In this document: in pieces, positions 7,105-18,183 of the stretch
Numbering within the stretch: the first letter of the stretch is position 1
Layout of the letters: each line of letters opens with the position of its first letter
Origin: Mansonella perstans
Taxonomy: Eukaryota; Nematoda; Chromadorea; Rhabditida; Onchocercidae
DNA: 18,183 nucleotides
Assembly (NCBI GenBank): GCA_037074765.1
Contig: JBAMDO010000451.1
Coordinates: 1-18,183 of the forward strand
Direction: 5' to 3'
Position numbers and translations under genes: made by a program
The notes under the pieces: model-generated
Database searches by the model: none
What the model was told of the DNA's origin: nothing
The model's input: only the letters and a program-made list of their open reading frames with translations

Positions 7105-9567
7105 TGAATTTTCATTTGTGAAAGGAAGAAATGAAAATGCATGTTTTTTTTAATTAGTACTATATATTACATGTTGCTAAAGAAAGTTGTACAAATTGTT
7201 TGAAATTTCGTTAAGTTATCATTTAATCACTTTTTTGCATATGATAATGATTAATGATTAATTAATGGCATTATCTAAGTTAAATAATGATTTAACTATT
7301 TAATACATTACCAAATTGATTGAAAATTATAAGCTAATTGACAAATCTTAATAAAATAAATACTAACGTAAAGAAAAAAAAGTTTTTTGAAACTAGATTC
7401 CATTAAAAAAACTTCCTATAACAAATTCAAAATGAAAAATGAAAATGAACATGAAATGACTTTGAAAAGAATGCATGATAAAAAAAAAATTGCACTGTGA
7501 ATGAAGGTGATTATTTGTTCACATCCATTTACATGTTTTTAAATTTTTAAAATCTTTTTGAAATTTCATTGCTGATGTTTTAATTTTTTTCCTTCCGATG
7601 GAATGAATATGAATACAACAAGTATGTAAAAAATAATTTGTCACTAGCTAATAAATTCTCATTAGCAAATTTTCTGAATATATTTTGAATAAATTTTTCC
7701 CGAACAATTTCTATGAGTGAAATTCTATAGTAAAATAATTAACGAGAAGAAATCAAACACAAAGAAACAAAAAAATAAAGATGCTTTAATTTTTTAAATT
7801 AATTTGATAAAATTAAAAAATCGAAGTTTAATTAAATGAAAAAATTTCGATAAAAGAAAGCAAGAAAAAAGAGAGATTTGTTAGAACAATTTATGATACA
7901 AAGCAGTATTTTTTTTTCTTTTTTTTTTGAAATTGTTAATTTGTTAAACAAGTTATGTAAGTTGAAAAATAGGTCAAAACAAGAAGTTGAAAAATAAAGC
8001 AGAACTTATAACATTTATCACCTACACAACCGGACTTCCTGATTTTAGTATTTGTTACATCTGATTGATATAATTTTTGAAACACGTAGACACACAATGA
8101 ATTTTTGTGATAATAAAAGATAAAAATAACACAACAGATTTTGTTCGGATAAAGATATATATGCTTCCAATAAGCAAATTGAAATATTTAATTGAGTTAC
8201 TCTGTTGTGCTATTTTGCTAAATTCAACATACGTAGTTTGATTTTTTTTATTTTTACAATGAATAACACATGAAAGTATTTTTATTGATATGCTTAAAGC
8301 TTTCACAACAATAATGCAACAAAAACTTCTGTCTCAGTATTTGTCATTTTGTGCAATGCGCTAAAATCTATTTGATTTTAAAATTGCACTAAATTTTAGT
8401 GAAATTTTTGAAGCAATAAAGACAAAAAAGAAGAAAAAACATGAAGAAAATGTTTAATGAAACGAAAGATTACAAAGAATTTTTTTAAAAGACAAATTCA
8501 AATTTTTCAAATCAAACATTTAGCAGATCTAAATTCCGACAATTTTTCTTTCCTTTTTCCTTTTTTTTTTTCATATTAATATCATACTAATAAAAATTTT
8601 ATCGCACCAACAAATTTTGTTAAATTTCAGTTTATATCATCATGTACTATTTCCATTTTACTCTTCACATTTTATCGATTTCTAAACGAATGACATGAAT
8701 TTGTGGAAAATTTGTTGAAATGACATTGTTTACAAAATGACAATTGATCATCCATTCATATCAGCGATTAAATTCATTCAAACATGTGGCGTAATAATTT
8801 TGAATATATAAGAAAAATTTAATTTTGGCACTTTTTTTTTTGGAAAATTTTTCACAAAACATTAAAAAATTTCTCAAAAAAAATTTCATTAATTGATTGA
8901 AATAAAAATAAATTATTGCAATAACATAATTTATTAAATTTTCCTAAGATTTAATGAACTGAGAAAAGAAAAATTAATTGTGATGAAATTTTTATGAATG
9001 AACAAAAAAAAGTGTTATCTGCATTATGTTAAAGAATTTTTCGTATGATGACTTATGTGCAATGAAGATAATGCATTTTGCAATGATTTTGTGCAAAATT
9101 TTTTTTTAATTAGAAATAATGAATTGAATATTGTATAGATCAAATAAAAACAAAAAAATTTGATGAATTCTACCAACTGTTTCATTAATTATATCCATTT
9201 ACATTCTTTTCGATAAGCAATCAGAATCAACGTGATTGTGACTGAGTAAATCGAATTCAGTAAATCAAAGTAACACTTTCTTTTTTTTTGTCACAATTTT
9301 TGTTTTTGTTCTCTCATCAAATTTATTCAATTCCGAATTTATTTCAAGAAAAAATTGAAACTGCAAAAAATTTTTAATTTCCACGATAAACAAGCATTTT
9401 GAGAATAAATAATTGAAATCATTAATTCTAATAAATAAATACTATCATTGCTATAGCACAATCAAATATATTAAAATTAAAAAGTAGGGAAGAGATGGCC
9501 TAAATACCAGGTGTTGAAATATAATAAATGATTGAATATGAATGAACAATGGATTAATGGACGGTGC
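7105..9567. other. AT-rich upstream flank of the GT43 gene; no gene supported
   Basis: This should contain the GT43 promoter and 5' leader. I read both strands for splice-bounded, family-like exons and found only AT-rich low-information sequence with short A and T runs. The single longer open frame (minus, about 8055-8306) is hydrophobic and biased, without any recognisable motif. Confidence 0.55.
7176..7185 (-). promoter_or_regulatory. Candidate 3' splice site in the GT43 5' leader (trans- or cis-splicing)
   Basis: On the minus strand CTTTCTTTAG ends at 7177, giving a leader of about 72 nt before the chosen ATG. Many nematode mRNAs receive a spliced leader at such a site. However, this leader would carry upstream ATGs, so use of the site is only a possibility. 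Confidence 0.2.
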
Positions 9568-9615
9568 ATATAACTTTGTCATTTAATACGAATATAACTT
9601 TGTCATTTAATACGA
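9568..9615 (+). repeat. Perfect 24-bp tandem duplication (2 copies)
   Basis: The unit begins ATATAACTTTGTCATTTAAT and ends ACGA. Copy 1 is 9568-9591 and copy 2 is 9592-9615, with no mismatch. The lack of mismatches suggests a recent duplication. Confidence 0.97.
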
Positions 9616-9689
9616 TTTTCGCGATGGCTGTTTAAATAAAATTAATTCCTTCTGCAAATAATTTCATAATAGCACTAGAAGAGATTTAC

Positions 9690-9990
9690 AATTGCTACTA
9701 TCACTACTACTGCAATTATGATTATTATCGTTATTGTTGCTACCATTATTATTAATACTGCTACTATTGTTATCATTGTCATCATTATCATAATAATACC
9801 GAAATAAAATTTGTCTAGTACTATCATAGTTACAATTAAAATTATTATTGTTACCAATTCTATCATCACTATCATAGTCATGCTGAAAGAGATTTACCTA
9901 TTACTATTATTATTGTTACTATTGTAATTATTATTTTCGTCTGCTACTGCTATCATCATTACAATCATTATGATTGCTATAATTATCACA
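9690..9990 (+). repeat. Degenerate ATT/ACT/ATC trinucleotide tract
   Basis: This is about 300 bp of interrupted trinucleotides (TAT, TAC, ATT, ATC, TGC) in three blocks separated by short unique spacers. The phrase AGAGATTTAC occurs at 9680 and again at 9888, just before blocks. This suggests an old duplication of about 208 bp within the tract. Open frames through it are hydrophobic artefacts of the repeat. Confidence 0.85.
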
Positions 9991-10437
9991 AATAGCAATT
10001 TGAAATATCACTAAAACATTTAATCATATCTTTGTGACACCAAATGATAACTTTCGTTAATTAAAGATGTTCAAAAAATGTGTGATTTTTTTTTTAATGC
10101 TCAAAATTGCTAAAAAGTAGTAATCGAATAAAAAGAAAAAAAATGAATGAATTAAAGTAAAATAAATGCAGTGAATCATAGTGAATTTTATGTTAATCAA
10201 AATTTTAAACGAATTTTTAAATTTTCTTCTAACTGAAATCGTCAACGGAAAAAAAGAAAAAAAGAAAATAAAAATATCGAAATGATGAAAGGATGTGAGA
10301 AGAAAGGCGAATATAAGAAAAATTTTTATCGCTTCAGGCATATTACCAAAACAACTCATGCTTGAAAAATATTGCATAAATTTGATTGAAAATGGATAAA
10401 GAGGTAGGTGAGTATGAAATAGGTTGCGGGAAGGTGA
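9991..10437. other. Non-coding stretch; nothing recognised
   Basis: AT-rich sequence with A-rich runs (AAAAAGAAAAAAAG type). The open minus-strand frame here is Phe/Leu-rich because it reads the purine-rich strand backwards. It is not believable as a protein. Confidence 0.5.
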
Positions 10438-10548
10438 AAGTAGAAAAAGGCAAATAACGATAAGAAAGAAGAAGGAATGAGCGCCGCGGGTAAGTAGAAA
10501 AAGGCAAGTAACGATAAGAAAGAAGAAGAAGGAATGAGTGCCCCGAAC
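10438..10548 (+). repeat. Two-copy tandem repeat, 54 and 57 bp
   Basis: Each copy starts AAGTAGAAAAAGGCAARTAA and ends near GAATGAGYGCC. Copy 1 is about 10438-10491 and copy 2 about 10492-10548. Copy 2 has one extra GAA and a few substitutions (A/G, C/T, G/C). The copy ends (GCGCCGCGGG and GTGCCCCGAACG) are far more GC-rich than the surroundings. Confidence 0.93.
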
Positions 10549-10560
10549 GAGATCAGACAA

Positions 10561-10576
10561 CACGGGACGTCACGGG
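10561..10576 (+). promoter_or_regulatory. CACGGG direct repeat around ACGT, with a CRE-like core
   Basis: The hexamer CACGGG occurs twice with ACGT between, forming the palindrome GACGTC and matching seven of eight bases of the CREB/ATF site TGACGTCA. It sits just downstream of the two-copy repeat. Function is inferred only from the motif. Confidence 0.25.
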
Positions 10577-13500
10577 TTTCATTGAAATGCGATTTGAAAA
10601 CAAGAAAATATGAGTATTTTAAATGTATCACCGAAATTATCAATGTGTTATTTTAGCTTCGAAATTTCTGTATGAAAACAACAAATTAATATTAAAAAAA
10701 ATTTATGTGAGTATAATAAAGGAAATGATTGAATGAGAATGATTTTATTGAATTGAATTGAATAAGTGAACGTGTTTCAATTACACAATTTCTATACTAT
10801 CAATTCATTTCACTTGTTTATCAATGGCTATGACTAAGTGTTAAAATACAGAAAATATAGGGCCAAAAAAACAAAAGAGGAATGAAAATTCTATCTATCA
10901 TTATCATCACACTGTTAAAAATCATTTCATGCTTTCATTGCTTATTCTATAAAAAAGTTTCCTATTAAAATTTACATTATTTTTTTTCAAACCATAAAAA
11001 TTCAAAAATTTATTTCATTGTCATCCTTTTATATCATCTTTTTTTTTATTTCGTCCTTTTTTCAAATTTCACTTTTCTAATTCGTTTTCTAATTTTTTAT
11101 CTTTCATTCATCCTTCTCTTTCTCTCTCTTTTTGTAATTATTTTAATTTCAATCTTTTTTTTTGCACTAATTTGAAATAATTTGATTTGAAAGTTAAGGA
11201 AAGATAATGAAACTAAGAGTTTCTTCTTTATTTTTTTTTACTTAATTTTCAACTGTCAAATCGATCATATTATTCCACAACTATTTTTCTGTTTTTGCCC
11301 CTACCTCTCTCTGTCCTTCCGCTTAATTCTTTCCTCGTCTAATTAATTAATTGTTGGTAGTAATGTGTAGAAATTTAAAACTTAGAATAATTCTGTTTTT
11401 ACTATTTTTTATTTCCCGGTTATTATTTAAAATTGTGCAAGCAAATAGTGTAAAATTTAAAATTGTGTAAAAATTGTGTAAAAAGATAAAAGTTACTTAA
11501 GTTTTAGAGCTTGATCGATTTGATCAACTTACAAATAGCAATAAAAAATAGCAGTAAAGTAAAACCGAAACTCATTTTGATCAATCTGTTTAAAATGCAT
11601 TAAAAAAGCAGCGGTAACATTTCTGCACCTCAATTAAAGTTCAGTTAATCATTGATTACGATTCACTTGAAAATGAATGAAATTAGGATGACATTAGTAG
11701 TAAAAATTTCACTTTTTCCAGATGACATACATGGAGATTACATCAGGTATAATTCATCATACCAAAAGACCATTTACAATTTTAATAGTTTATAGACGAT
11801 CAGTGCATTCACAGATTTGAAAAACGGAGAAAATGGCGACTTGTTTCACTAAATTTCAATTCAAATTATCAGTATGATACTAAACTTTTTTTAGCTCCGC
11901 ATTACTTGTAAAACAAGTGAAATTGCAAAAAAAAGAAAAAAAAATTTTTTGATGAATAATGGGTTCGTTGATAATTGACGGTAAATTCGTTTCAACTTTG
12001 CTACCCTTTAAAAAAAGACTTCTCTCTTCCCTTTCAACCTTGATTATCATTGATAAAACCGTTCGGGAAAACTTTTCAAGAAGTTGGCAAAAAAAGCAAA
12101 AAATTTTGGCATCTGCCTATTTTAGCTTTAAAAATTATTTTGGAGGAAATGTTAGTAATTATACACCCAATTAAATTTGCACTGACATTATACTTGTGTG
12201 TTATACATATAAGGCATGCAAGATTAAATTCCCATGCAATTTATTTCATGCACTAATTCTAATTAAGTTTTAAATGGCAAATTAATCAGAAATGAGATAA
12301 TTAGATTGAAATTTATGAAGCAAAAATGAAACGATTGTTGACAGGAGAAAGAAAAAGATCACTATTAATAATAATATTGTGAAAATGATAAAGTTTTTTT
12401 ATTTTAGAAAAAATTTGAAAGTTCCCAGAAAAACCATCAATTATATTTTATTTATTATTGACTCGTCTTCTTTTCTTGGCTTAAAATTAAAAAGGAACTC
12501 AGGTTAAAGATTTCACAGAATTCAGGCATATTATTCACTAGAACGATGCTGAATGACAATTATTTGCTTTTCAATACAATTTTTCAAGTGTTTTATTTTT
12601 GATTTTTATTTCCTATAATACTATTAGAGTATAAGTTAAATTTAAATTGGAATTATGTAATATTTTAACTTGCAAAATACACAAAAAATTATTTAGCATA
12701 TCCAGACATTAAAAAACAATGGCTAAAAAAACACAGACATTTTCAATTCTTTTTTTCTTCAAATTCCCTAGACGAAAAATTAACAAAAGTTGACGAACTT
12801 CATTTCTACATACTTATCACATAATGGAAGATAAATGATGAATTGTTTGAGTGATTTGATCAAATTGTTAGACGAAATTTTGCAAGCTTTGGGGAATCAT
12901 CAAGATTAAAACGAATGATTGCATTTTTAAAACGTCAGCAAAACCAGTGAAATGTGTAAATTCAGCAATCTGAAATAACAAACAATAATTTTAAACACAA
13001 ATTTCAATGCAACAAATTTTTACTTTAGAAATTTTTTCCTTATAAATTTTTATTTGTTGTATTCAGCGAAATTTATGGAAAAAAAAAGAATTTTAATAAA
13101 AGCTTAAAGTATTAAATTACTTTCAATCAATAAATATAATTTTATTGCAAACAAAAAAAAAAGATCTAGCACTGTTGAAATGCATCGAAAATGAATTTTG
13201 AGCCCTTAATTAATTAAACCATAATTAATTTAATGCCTTCATCCATTTATACTGCAAATGTTAGAAATTCTTTGTTAAATTTGAAAAATTTTCCAATCTA
13301 ATTATAGGGATGAAGAAATGAAAAAAAAAGTTAAAAGAAAATATTTTTAAAAGAATCTCGAAATTATTTTTTTTTTAAATGACCTGATAATAATTGTAGT
13401 CGGCAATTAAATGTTTCATGAGTTAATGAGAAAAAAAAAGAATAATCTGAAGTTGTCTACAAAGTCTGAAATCAGTTGTCTATCATTTAATTAATTAACC

Positions 13501-14228
13501 AATTTGCTATGGAAAGTCAAATATTCACCTACTATACGAGCAATGAAGAAATTCACAACAAAGTTTCAATCTGTACGAATGCATCATTTTGATCATTTCG
13601 GAAATTTGTGCTTTTTCAATTTATTAAAAAACAATTATTTATCATATGAAAATTTAAATGAAGCTTTTTATTTTTGTTTTGTAACTTTTATTCTTCTCCG
13701 CACTCATAATGGTAAACATAAATGACTTCGTTTAGTCATTGCCAAATGGGAAAAGTAACGCTAAACAAGTTAGTTAATTAACTAACCCGTTTTTAAAACA
13801 GGAAATTGAGCATTTAAGCAAACACTGAAATTAGTGAACAAAAATGCTGTTTACGAACAAAAAAGAAAAAGGAAAAAAACAAACGAGAAAATTACCTTAA
13901 ATTAGTTTCACAATTTAACAATTGAAGAAAGTGATGAAATCGAAATTCTTTTGCTTAATTTTTTCACTTTTTTTCTGTACAACACTTTCTTATTGTAATT
14001 TTCTTTTTTTTTCTTTAAATAATTTTTTAATAGAATTTTCTAATTTGTTTAAAGGAAAAATTTTTTATATAAAAAAATGTTTGATTACAATGAAAATGTC
14101 TTCAAATTGTTAAATTGCATCCTGATTATTTACTGCACTTTGATTAACTGATCATTCGTTCGCTTCGCTTTGAATGTTAAAGAAATGAGGAAAAATTTAA
14201 TTTACAAATTGTTTGTTTTTACAAATTT
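10577..14228. other. Gene-poor AT-rich stretch; no gene supported
   Basis: It contains a GAATT repeat near 10750, a pyrimidine-rich stretch about 11077-11170 and 11280-11340, and short tandem AAATTGTGTAA units around 11426-11480. A patch at 11959-12256 is open in more than one frame but has no motif. Isolated open frames at 13504-13725 and 13922-14113 lack splice context and family features. Confidence 0.5.
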
Positions 14229-14250
14229 ACAAATTGTTGTTGGCTATCGC

Positions 14251-14293
14251 TGTTGTTGTTTTTGTTGTTGTTATTTTGTTGTTGTTGTTTTGT
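14251..14293 (+). repeat. TTG microsatellite
   Basis: Repeats of TTG interrupted by TTTTTG and TTATTT. Chance frames through it read as polyvaline or polycysteine-like stretches. Confidence 0.9.
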
Positions 14294-15240
14294 GCAAAGC
14301 AAGAAATAGAAGTGAAAAAGAAGAGGAAGGAGAGAAATTTAATGAGTTTTTACTTGCTTCTATTAATACGATTAGTTCTAACAGCAAACAGCAACAAAAA
14401 TAATTGTAGTTCTGTTGCTTTTGATATTTCCGTCAAAAATTTTCCTTTTTTTTTTCGTTTTTCCGAAAAAAAAGCAAAAATTTTGAAACAGTAATCTATG
14501 ATCAAAATTATCAATCAAAATTTTTTTCTTCAAATTTTTATCAAAAAAATTCATTTACAAAAAAGAAACGCATAAATTTGCAAAAAAAAAAATTTACTAT
14601 AATTGAAAATTTTTTTTATCAATGAAATGAAAACGATAAATTTTCATTTTGTACGAAAGAGAGATGAGAAAGAGAAAAAGAAAGTTAAAAGTTAAAAATT
14701 TGCGATGGTTTCAATAGCAGACAATGTTTTTTAAGATTTATGTTCAACTGTTCTTCAATACTGTCGTATCGTACGTTGACCTTCAAATCAAAATTTACAA
14801 TTTAGTGAGTCATTTATGCAAGTTTAAACTCGGCAAATGTGATCAGTGAGTGCAAAAAAATTGAAGTTTTTCAGTGCTACTAACATACTTGTTCTTAGTT
14901 TTAATTGAACGACTTGCAAGAATCTGTTAAAATTAAACCAAACTTTGATTTTGATGTTTAATTAGAAGATTAAATATAGCACTTGGAAGTGTCATCTTAA
15001 ATCGATTAAAATTTAAGGACATTCGAGAAAAAAGCAAAAGGAAAAAAGGAAGACGATGAACATTTTCAAAATACAATTCCAACGCTTGCTCAAAAGTATT
15101 CGACTAATGATTAAAATTTGTTATAAAATTCATTAAGAAAAAATTATCATGAAATGCAAATCAAAAATATTCATTCCTCTAACTGACACAGTAAATTCAT
15201 TAAATTTAGAAAATGTTGCAGATTTAATTAATTACGTAAG

Positions 15241-15345
15241 AGAAACCAACAACAAACAAGCAAACAACAAAACAAACAAGAAAGCAAAAAAGAGAAGGAA
15301 CAAAACAACCAAAGATGTAAATAAAAATGAACAAAAAATCAAATA
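15241..15345 (+). repeat. AC/AAAC-rich low-complexity tract
   Basis: This is a pyrimidine-poor stretch of ACAA, CAAA and AAG units, mostly A with scattered C and G. It gives Asn/Lys-rich reading on the plus strand and Phe/Val/Cys-rich reading on the minus strand. Neither looks like a protein. Confidence 0.75.
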
Positions 15346-16665
15346 ATGAAAAAACAGACAAACAAATAATTCGAAGCAAAACTGTTTTACATCTGATAAG
15401 CAATAATACTGTTGACACCGAAAGAATGAAATGAAATTCCACAAAAAAAAAGAAAGAAAATAAAAAGAAAGGACACTTCTTCGATGAATGATTTAAATGG
15501 AAAACTTTCGTTTCCTTTAATGGCTTCTGTAATTATGCGAATCGTTGTACCTAAAATAAATTGTTATAACTATAATTTCTATGTTAGAATGAAAACTACA
15601 GTTGAAGTTGAAATTTAATCGTTATTTAAATGTTACCAACTAAATTAAAATTATGCGACATAAATTTCACTTATGATTAAATGAAATAGAATTTTTAGTT
15701 TCGTGAAGTTAGGATACATTGCAAATTTCGACAATTTGGAGAAAGAAAACTTGAAAGTTTGACATTTATAATTCACTGTGATTTTATAAAAACTATTACT
15801 AATTACTTTTGAAAAAAAAAAGCTCTGCGAATAATGTTAAATTATGAAATCGAAACTGGAAAAGTTATTTGTACGTATATAGTAAACTGTTTTTAACTAT
15901 CAATTTTCTTTTGCTTAAGCATAGAAATTTTGTCGTTTAGTAATTCTGGAAGCAATATAAAAGGATGGAATTGATCTGAAGTGACTTTGAAGTGACCTGA
16001 CTAAAATGTTTTAGAGACTGAAAAATGAAATATGCAAATACTTTTTTCTGCAATTTCACAAAGTTGAAATTTAAGAAATTGCAATATTTTCTGTTAATTT
16101 GCAAATAGTTGAATTTATCTGTAATTTGATATCAAGTTTCATGATTAATTATCAGTTATTCGAATTAGTGAAAAAATTAATTAATACATTTTGAAGTTCA
16201 GTGATTTTCTTCTGAGATCTTATTAAAAGTTTCATACCGAAAATGACGATACAGTAAGCAGTTTTGCAAAATATGTGATAATAATTTCTTGCTTAAAACA
16301 AAATGACAAATAACTGTTGAGCATTTCAATCAAAATAATCATTCTTTTTTTTTATTATCGCATCGAAATTATTTTAATCAATTTGCTTTTGTTTAACAAA
16401 CACGAAATAGCAAAAATGACAGTTTTAAAATTAAAGAGATAATTTGAAATTTTTTTTAGAAAAAAAGGAAAGAAAAGACAGAGTGGTAAGAAAAGAAAGG
16501 AAACATTTTTTAATTTGTTCGGCGAAGAAATTTTGAAAAAAGTAAAAAATTTACAGATAGTTTAAATGGAAATGATAATAGAGAATAAATAATGATATAA
16601 TGAATTACACGATTTCAAACAACATGCAAAAACTATTTAAAATTTTACATTCCTTAATAAAATTG

Positions 16666-16681
16666 AAAAAAAAAAAAAAAA
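16666..16681 (+). repeat. Poly(A) tract, 16 A
   Basis: This is a plain homopolymer. No retroposon-like body is visible upstream of it. Confidence 0.9.
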
Positions 16682-18183
16682 CTCTAAAAATTAATTTTTT
16701 TTCTTTTAAAGAAATACTATGAAATTCTGTTTTGCACTCATATCAAAGATTACTTGTTGTTGTTTGTATTACTGTTATATTTTTTCGTATGAAGTAATCA
16801 TAAATGATTTTAAAAAAATGCGGCCAAATTAAAATTATACAATGCTACATTTTCGATGCAAATGTTGGAAAAGTAATGAAGAGAATTAGAAAGAAAAAAA
16901 TAAAAAAGTGTTTGTGCATATTTTATTCAACTATTTTCGAGTTCTTATTTACTTGAGATAATTAATTTCTTCCTTTATTACGGTCTTAAATGTAGCATTT
17001 GTGTAGCCAATTAATGACAGTTGATTGTTAAATAATTGAAAACAAATGATTATTAAAAATTTAAATGAAAAATTATGTAACATATAATTATAAAACTTTT
17101 TCATCTTTTTTTTCTGAACATTTTTGTTAAGAAATGATGAAATGATAAAAAAATTTGCAAAACAAATCAATAACGACATCAGGAAAAAACTATTACTAAA
17201 ATGAATTACACATTTCCTAGTCATATAAACTAATAGTTTCATAAACAATTGCTTTGTTTAATTGAAAAAAAAAAATCAATGCAACAATTTCTTCATTAAC
17301 CAGAAATGAAATCAATTTATCTCGAAAAGTTTATATGTGTAACAAACTGCTTCAAATTACGTGCTGAAATTTCATTTGTAAGTTATGCAAGTCTTTTAAA
17401 CTTAAAATTTCGAATATTTCAAAAATTTTCAACTACTTCCAAAATAAAAAAAAAAATTATTGTTAAGCAAATTTGCATGCAAAATGAAAATATTAGTAGT
17501 TTTAAAGGCAAATTTATGAAAAAAAAAAAAAACTTTACGAAAAAAATCAAAAAAAAGAAAGTTTTTTCGAAAAAAATTTTTACATATTTTAAAGTGAAAT
17601 GAAATGAAACATTTTGGAAGTATAGTTATCAAACAACAAAACAAATTCATCACTGAATTCGTTATGTGTGTGGTGAGGAATTTTTTTTTGTAGCATAATA
17701 TCAATTCGTTCTTTTTTTCCAGTTACCATTTTCTTTCCAAGTATTGTTCCAGGAAAATTCAATTTTTCATCAAATATACTTTTTCTTTCTATTTTCGCTC
17801 ACTTTTTTTTCTCCGTTTCTTTTTCTTCTTTTTACTTTGCACATAATATGAAAATCTTTTCACAGTCACTGATTTTGTTCCTATCAAATATTTGTCAATG
17901 TAGTTAGTGATCGTATTTATTTTATTTTATTTTTTTCAAATGTTGATATTATATTGTTTGACAATTGAAAATAATGGAAATGAAATTTGAAAGAGTTTAA
18001 TTTTTCATATGCCAAATTTATATTCAATTTTAAATGAATAAAATACCAATCAAACAAAGCAATTATTTAATAATAATTACCAAATTATTTATTATTGCAT
18101 TGTTCGGCAGCAAAAAAAAAAAGAAAATTAAATGGAATTTTGTTTTTGTACAATTATCATTATTATCAATGAATCAAATATTC

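Larger units (their letters stand above)
14294..18183. other. Gene-poor AT-rich stretch to the window end; no gene supported
   Basis: It consists of low-complexity A/T sequence with the AC-rich tract at 15241-15345, an A16 run at 16666-16681 and an exact TGAAGTGAC direct repeat at 15977 and 15988. A good acceptor-like TTTTTTTCCAG ends near 17722 on the plus strand, but the frames after it soon become polypyrimidine and match nothing I know. Confidence 0.5.

Noticed and set aside
9675..9881. Long hydrophobic minus-strand open frame of Ile, Val, Met and Thr
   Set aside because: It is produced by the ATT/ACT trinucleotide tract read in reverse. There is no start context, splice site or family motif.
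10530..10580. Possible 5S rRNA fragment (TCTGATCTCG on the minus strand)
   Set aside because: Only about ten bases match the 5S core, and the flanking sequence runs into the purine repeat with none of the other 5S elements.
10057..10643. Overlapping minus-strand open frames with repeated SFFFLIV.CLFLL phrases
   Set aside because: The phrases come from the two-copy purine-rich tandem repeat read on its pyrimidine strand. Both frames are equally open, as expected of low-complexity DNA.
14213..14494. Plus-strand frame with a valine-rich run
   Set aside because: The run is the TTG microsatellite translated. The rest is lysine- and phenylalanine-rich noise.
15224..15444. Two overlapping Phe/Cys/Val-rich minus-strand frames
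   Set aside because: They are the reverse reading of the AC/AAAC low-complexity tract. Two equally open frames argue against either being real.
17306..17704. Lysine-rich plus-strand frame and Phe-rich minus-strand frame
   Set aside because: Both reflect A-rich DNA. No motif, splice support or balanced composition was seen.
1..18183. Spliced-leader RNA, tRNA, CRISPR array or transposon with terminal inverted repeats
   Set aside because: I looked for an SL1-like sequence, tRNA T-loop motifs, regularly spaced repeats and paired inverted ends on both strands and found none I could support by eye.

Overview
The window looks like nuclear DNA from a nematode, probably a spirurid or filarial-type worm. 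It is very AT-rich, with long homopolymer runs. Its two recognisable genes are animal protein families split by spliceosomal introns of about 170-690 bp. There are no bacterial-style operons, ribosome binding sites, CRISPR arrays or recognisable rRNA or tRNA genes. The filarial suggestion rests on base composition, intron size and the style of the glycosyltransferase sequence. It is an inference, not a proof.

Layout. (1) Positions 137-1724, + strand: the last three coding exons of a Wnt ligand gene. The 5' exons lie outside the window. The three exons splice in matching phases into a 155-residue C-terminal part that carries the lipid-acceptor hairpin and all the cysteine motifs of the C-terminal domain. 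(2) Positions 1725-3979: a gap between two convergent genes. It contains a short CG-richer patch with clustered ACGT cores. (3) Positions 3980-7104, - strand: a complete seven-exon gene for a type II Golgi membrane glycosyltransferase of family GT43 (beta-1,3-glucuronyltransferase), 305 residues, with every intron phase consistent. (4) Positions 7105-18183: about 11 kb in which I cannot support any gene. It contains AT-rich sequence, a degenerate trinucleotide tract, a 24-bp tandem duplication, a 54/57-bp two-copy tandem repeat with an unusual GC-rich end, and several low-complexity tracts.

How the genes may relate: Wnt is a secreted, lipid-modified morphogen. GT43 enzymes of the GlcAT-I type finish the tetrasaccharide linker on which heparan and chondroitin sulfate are built, and heparan sulfate proteoglycans shape Wnt gradients in animals. 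The convergent neighbourhood could be chance, and nothing in the sequence shows co-regulation. I found no convincing new biological system. The most useful results are the two full exon models and a few unexplained non-coding patches.
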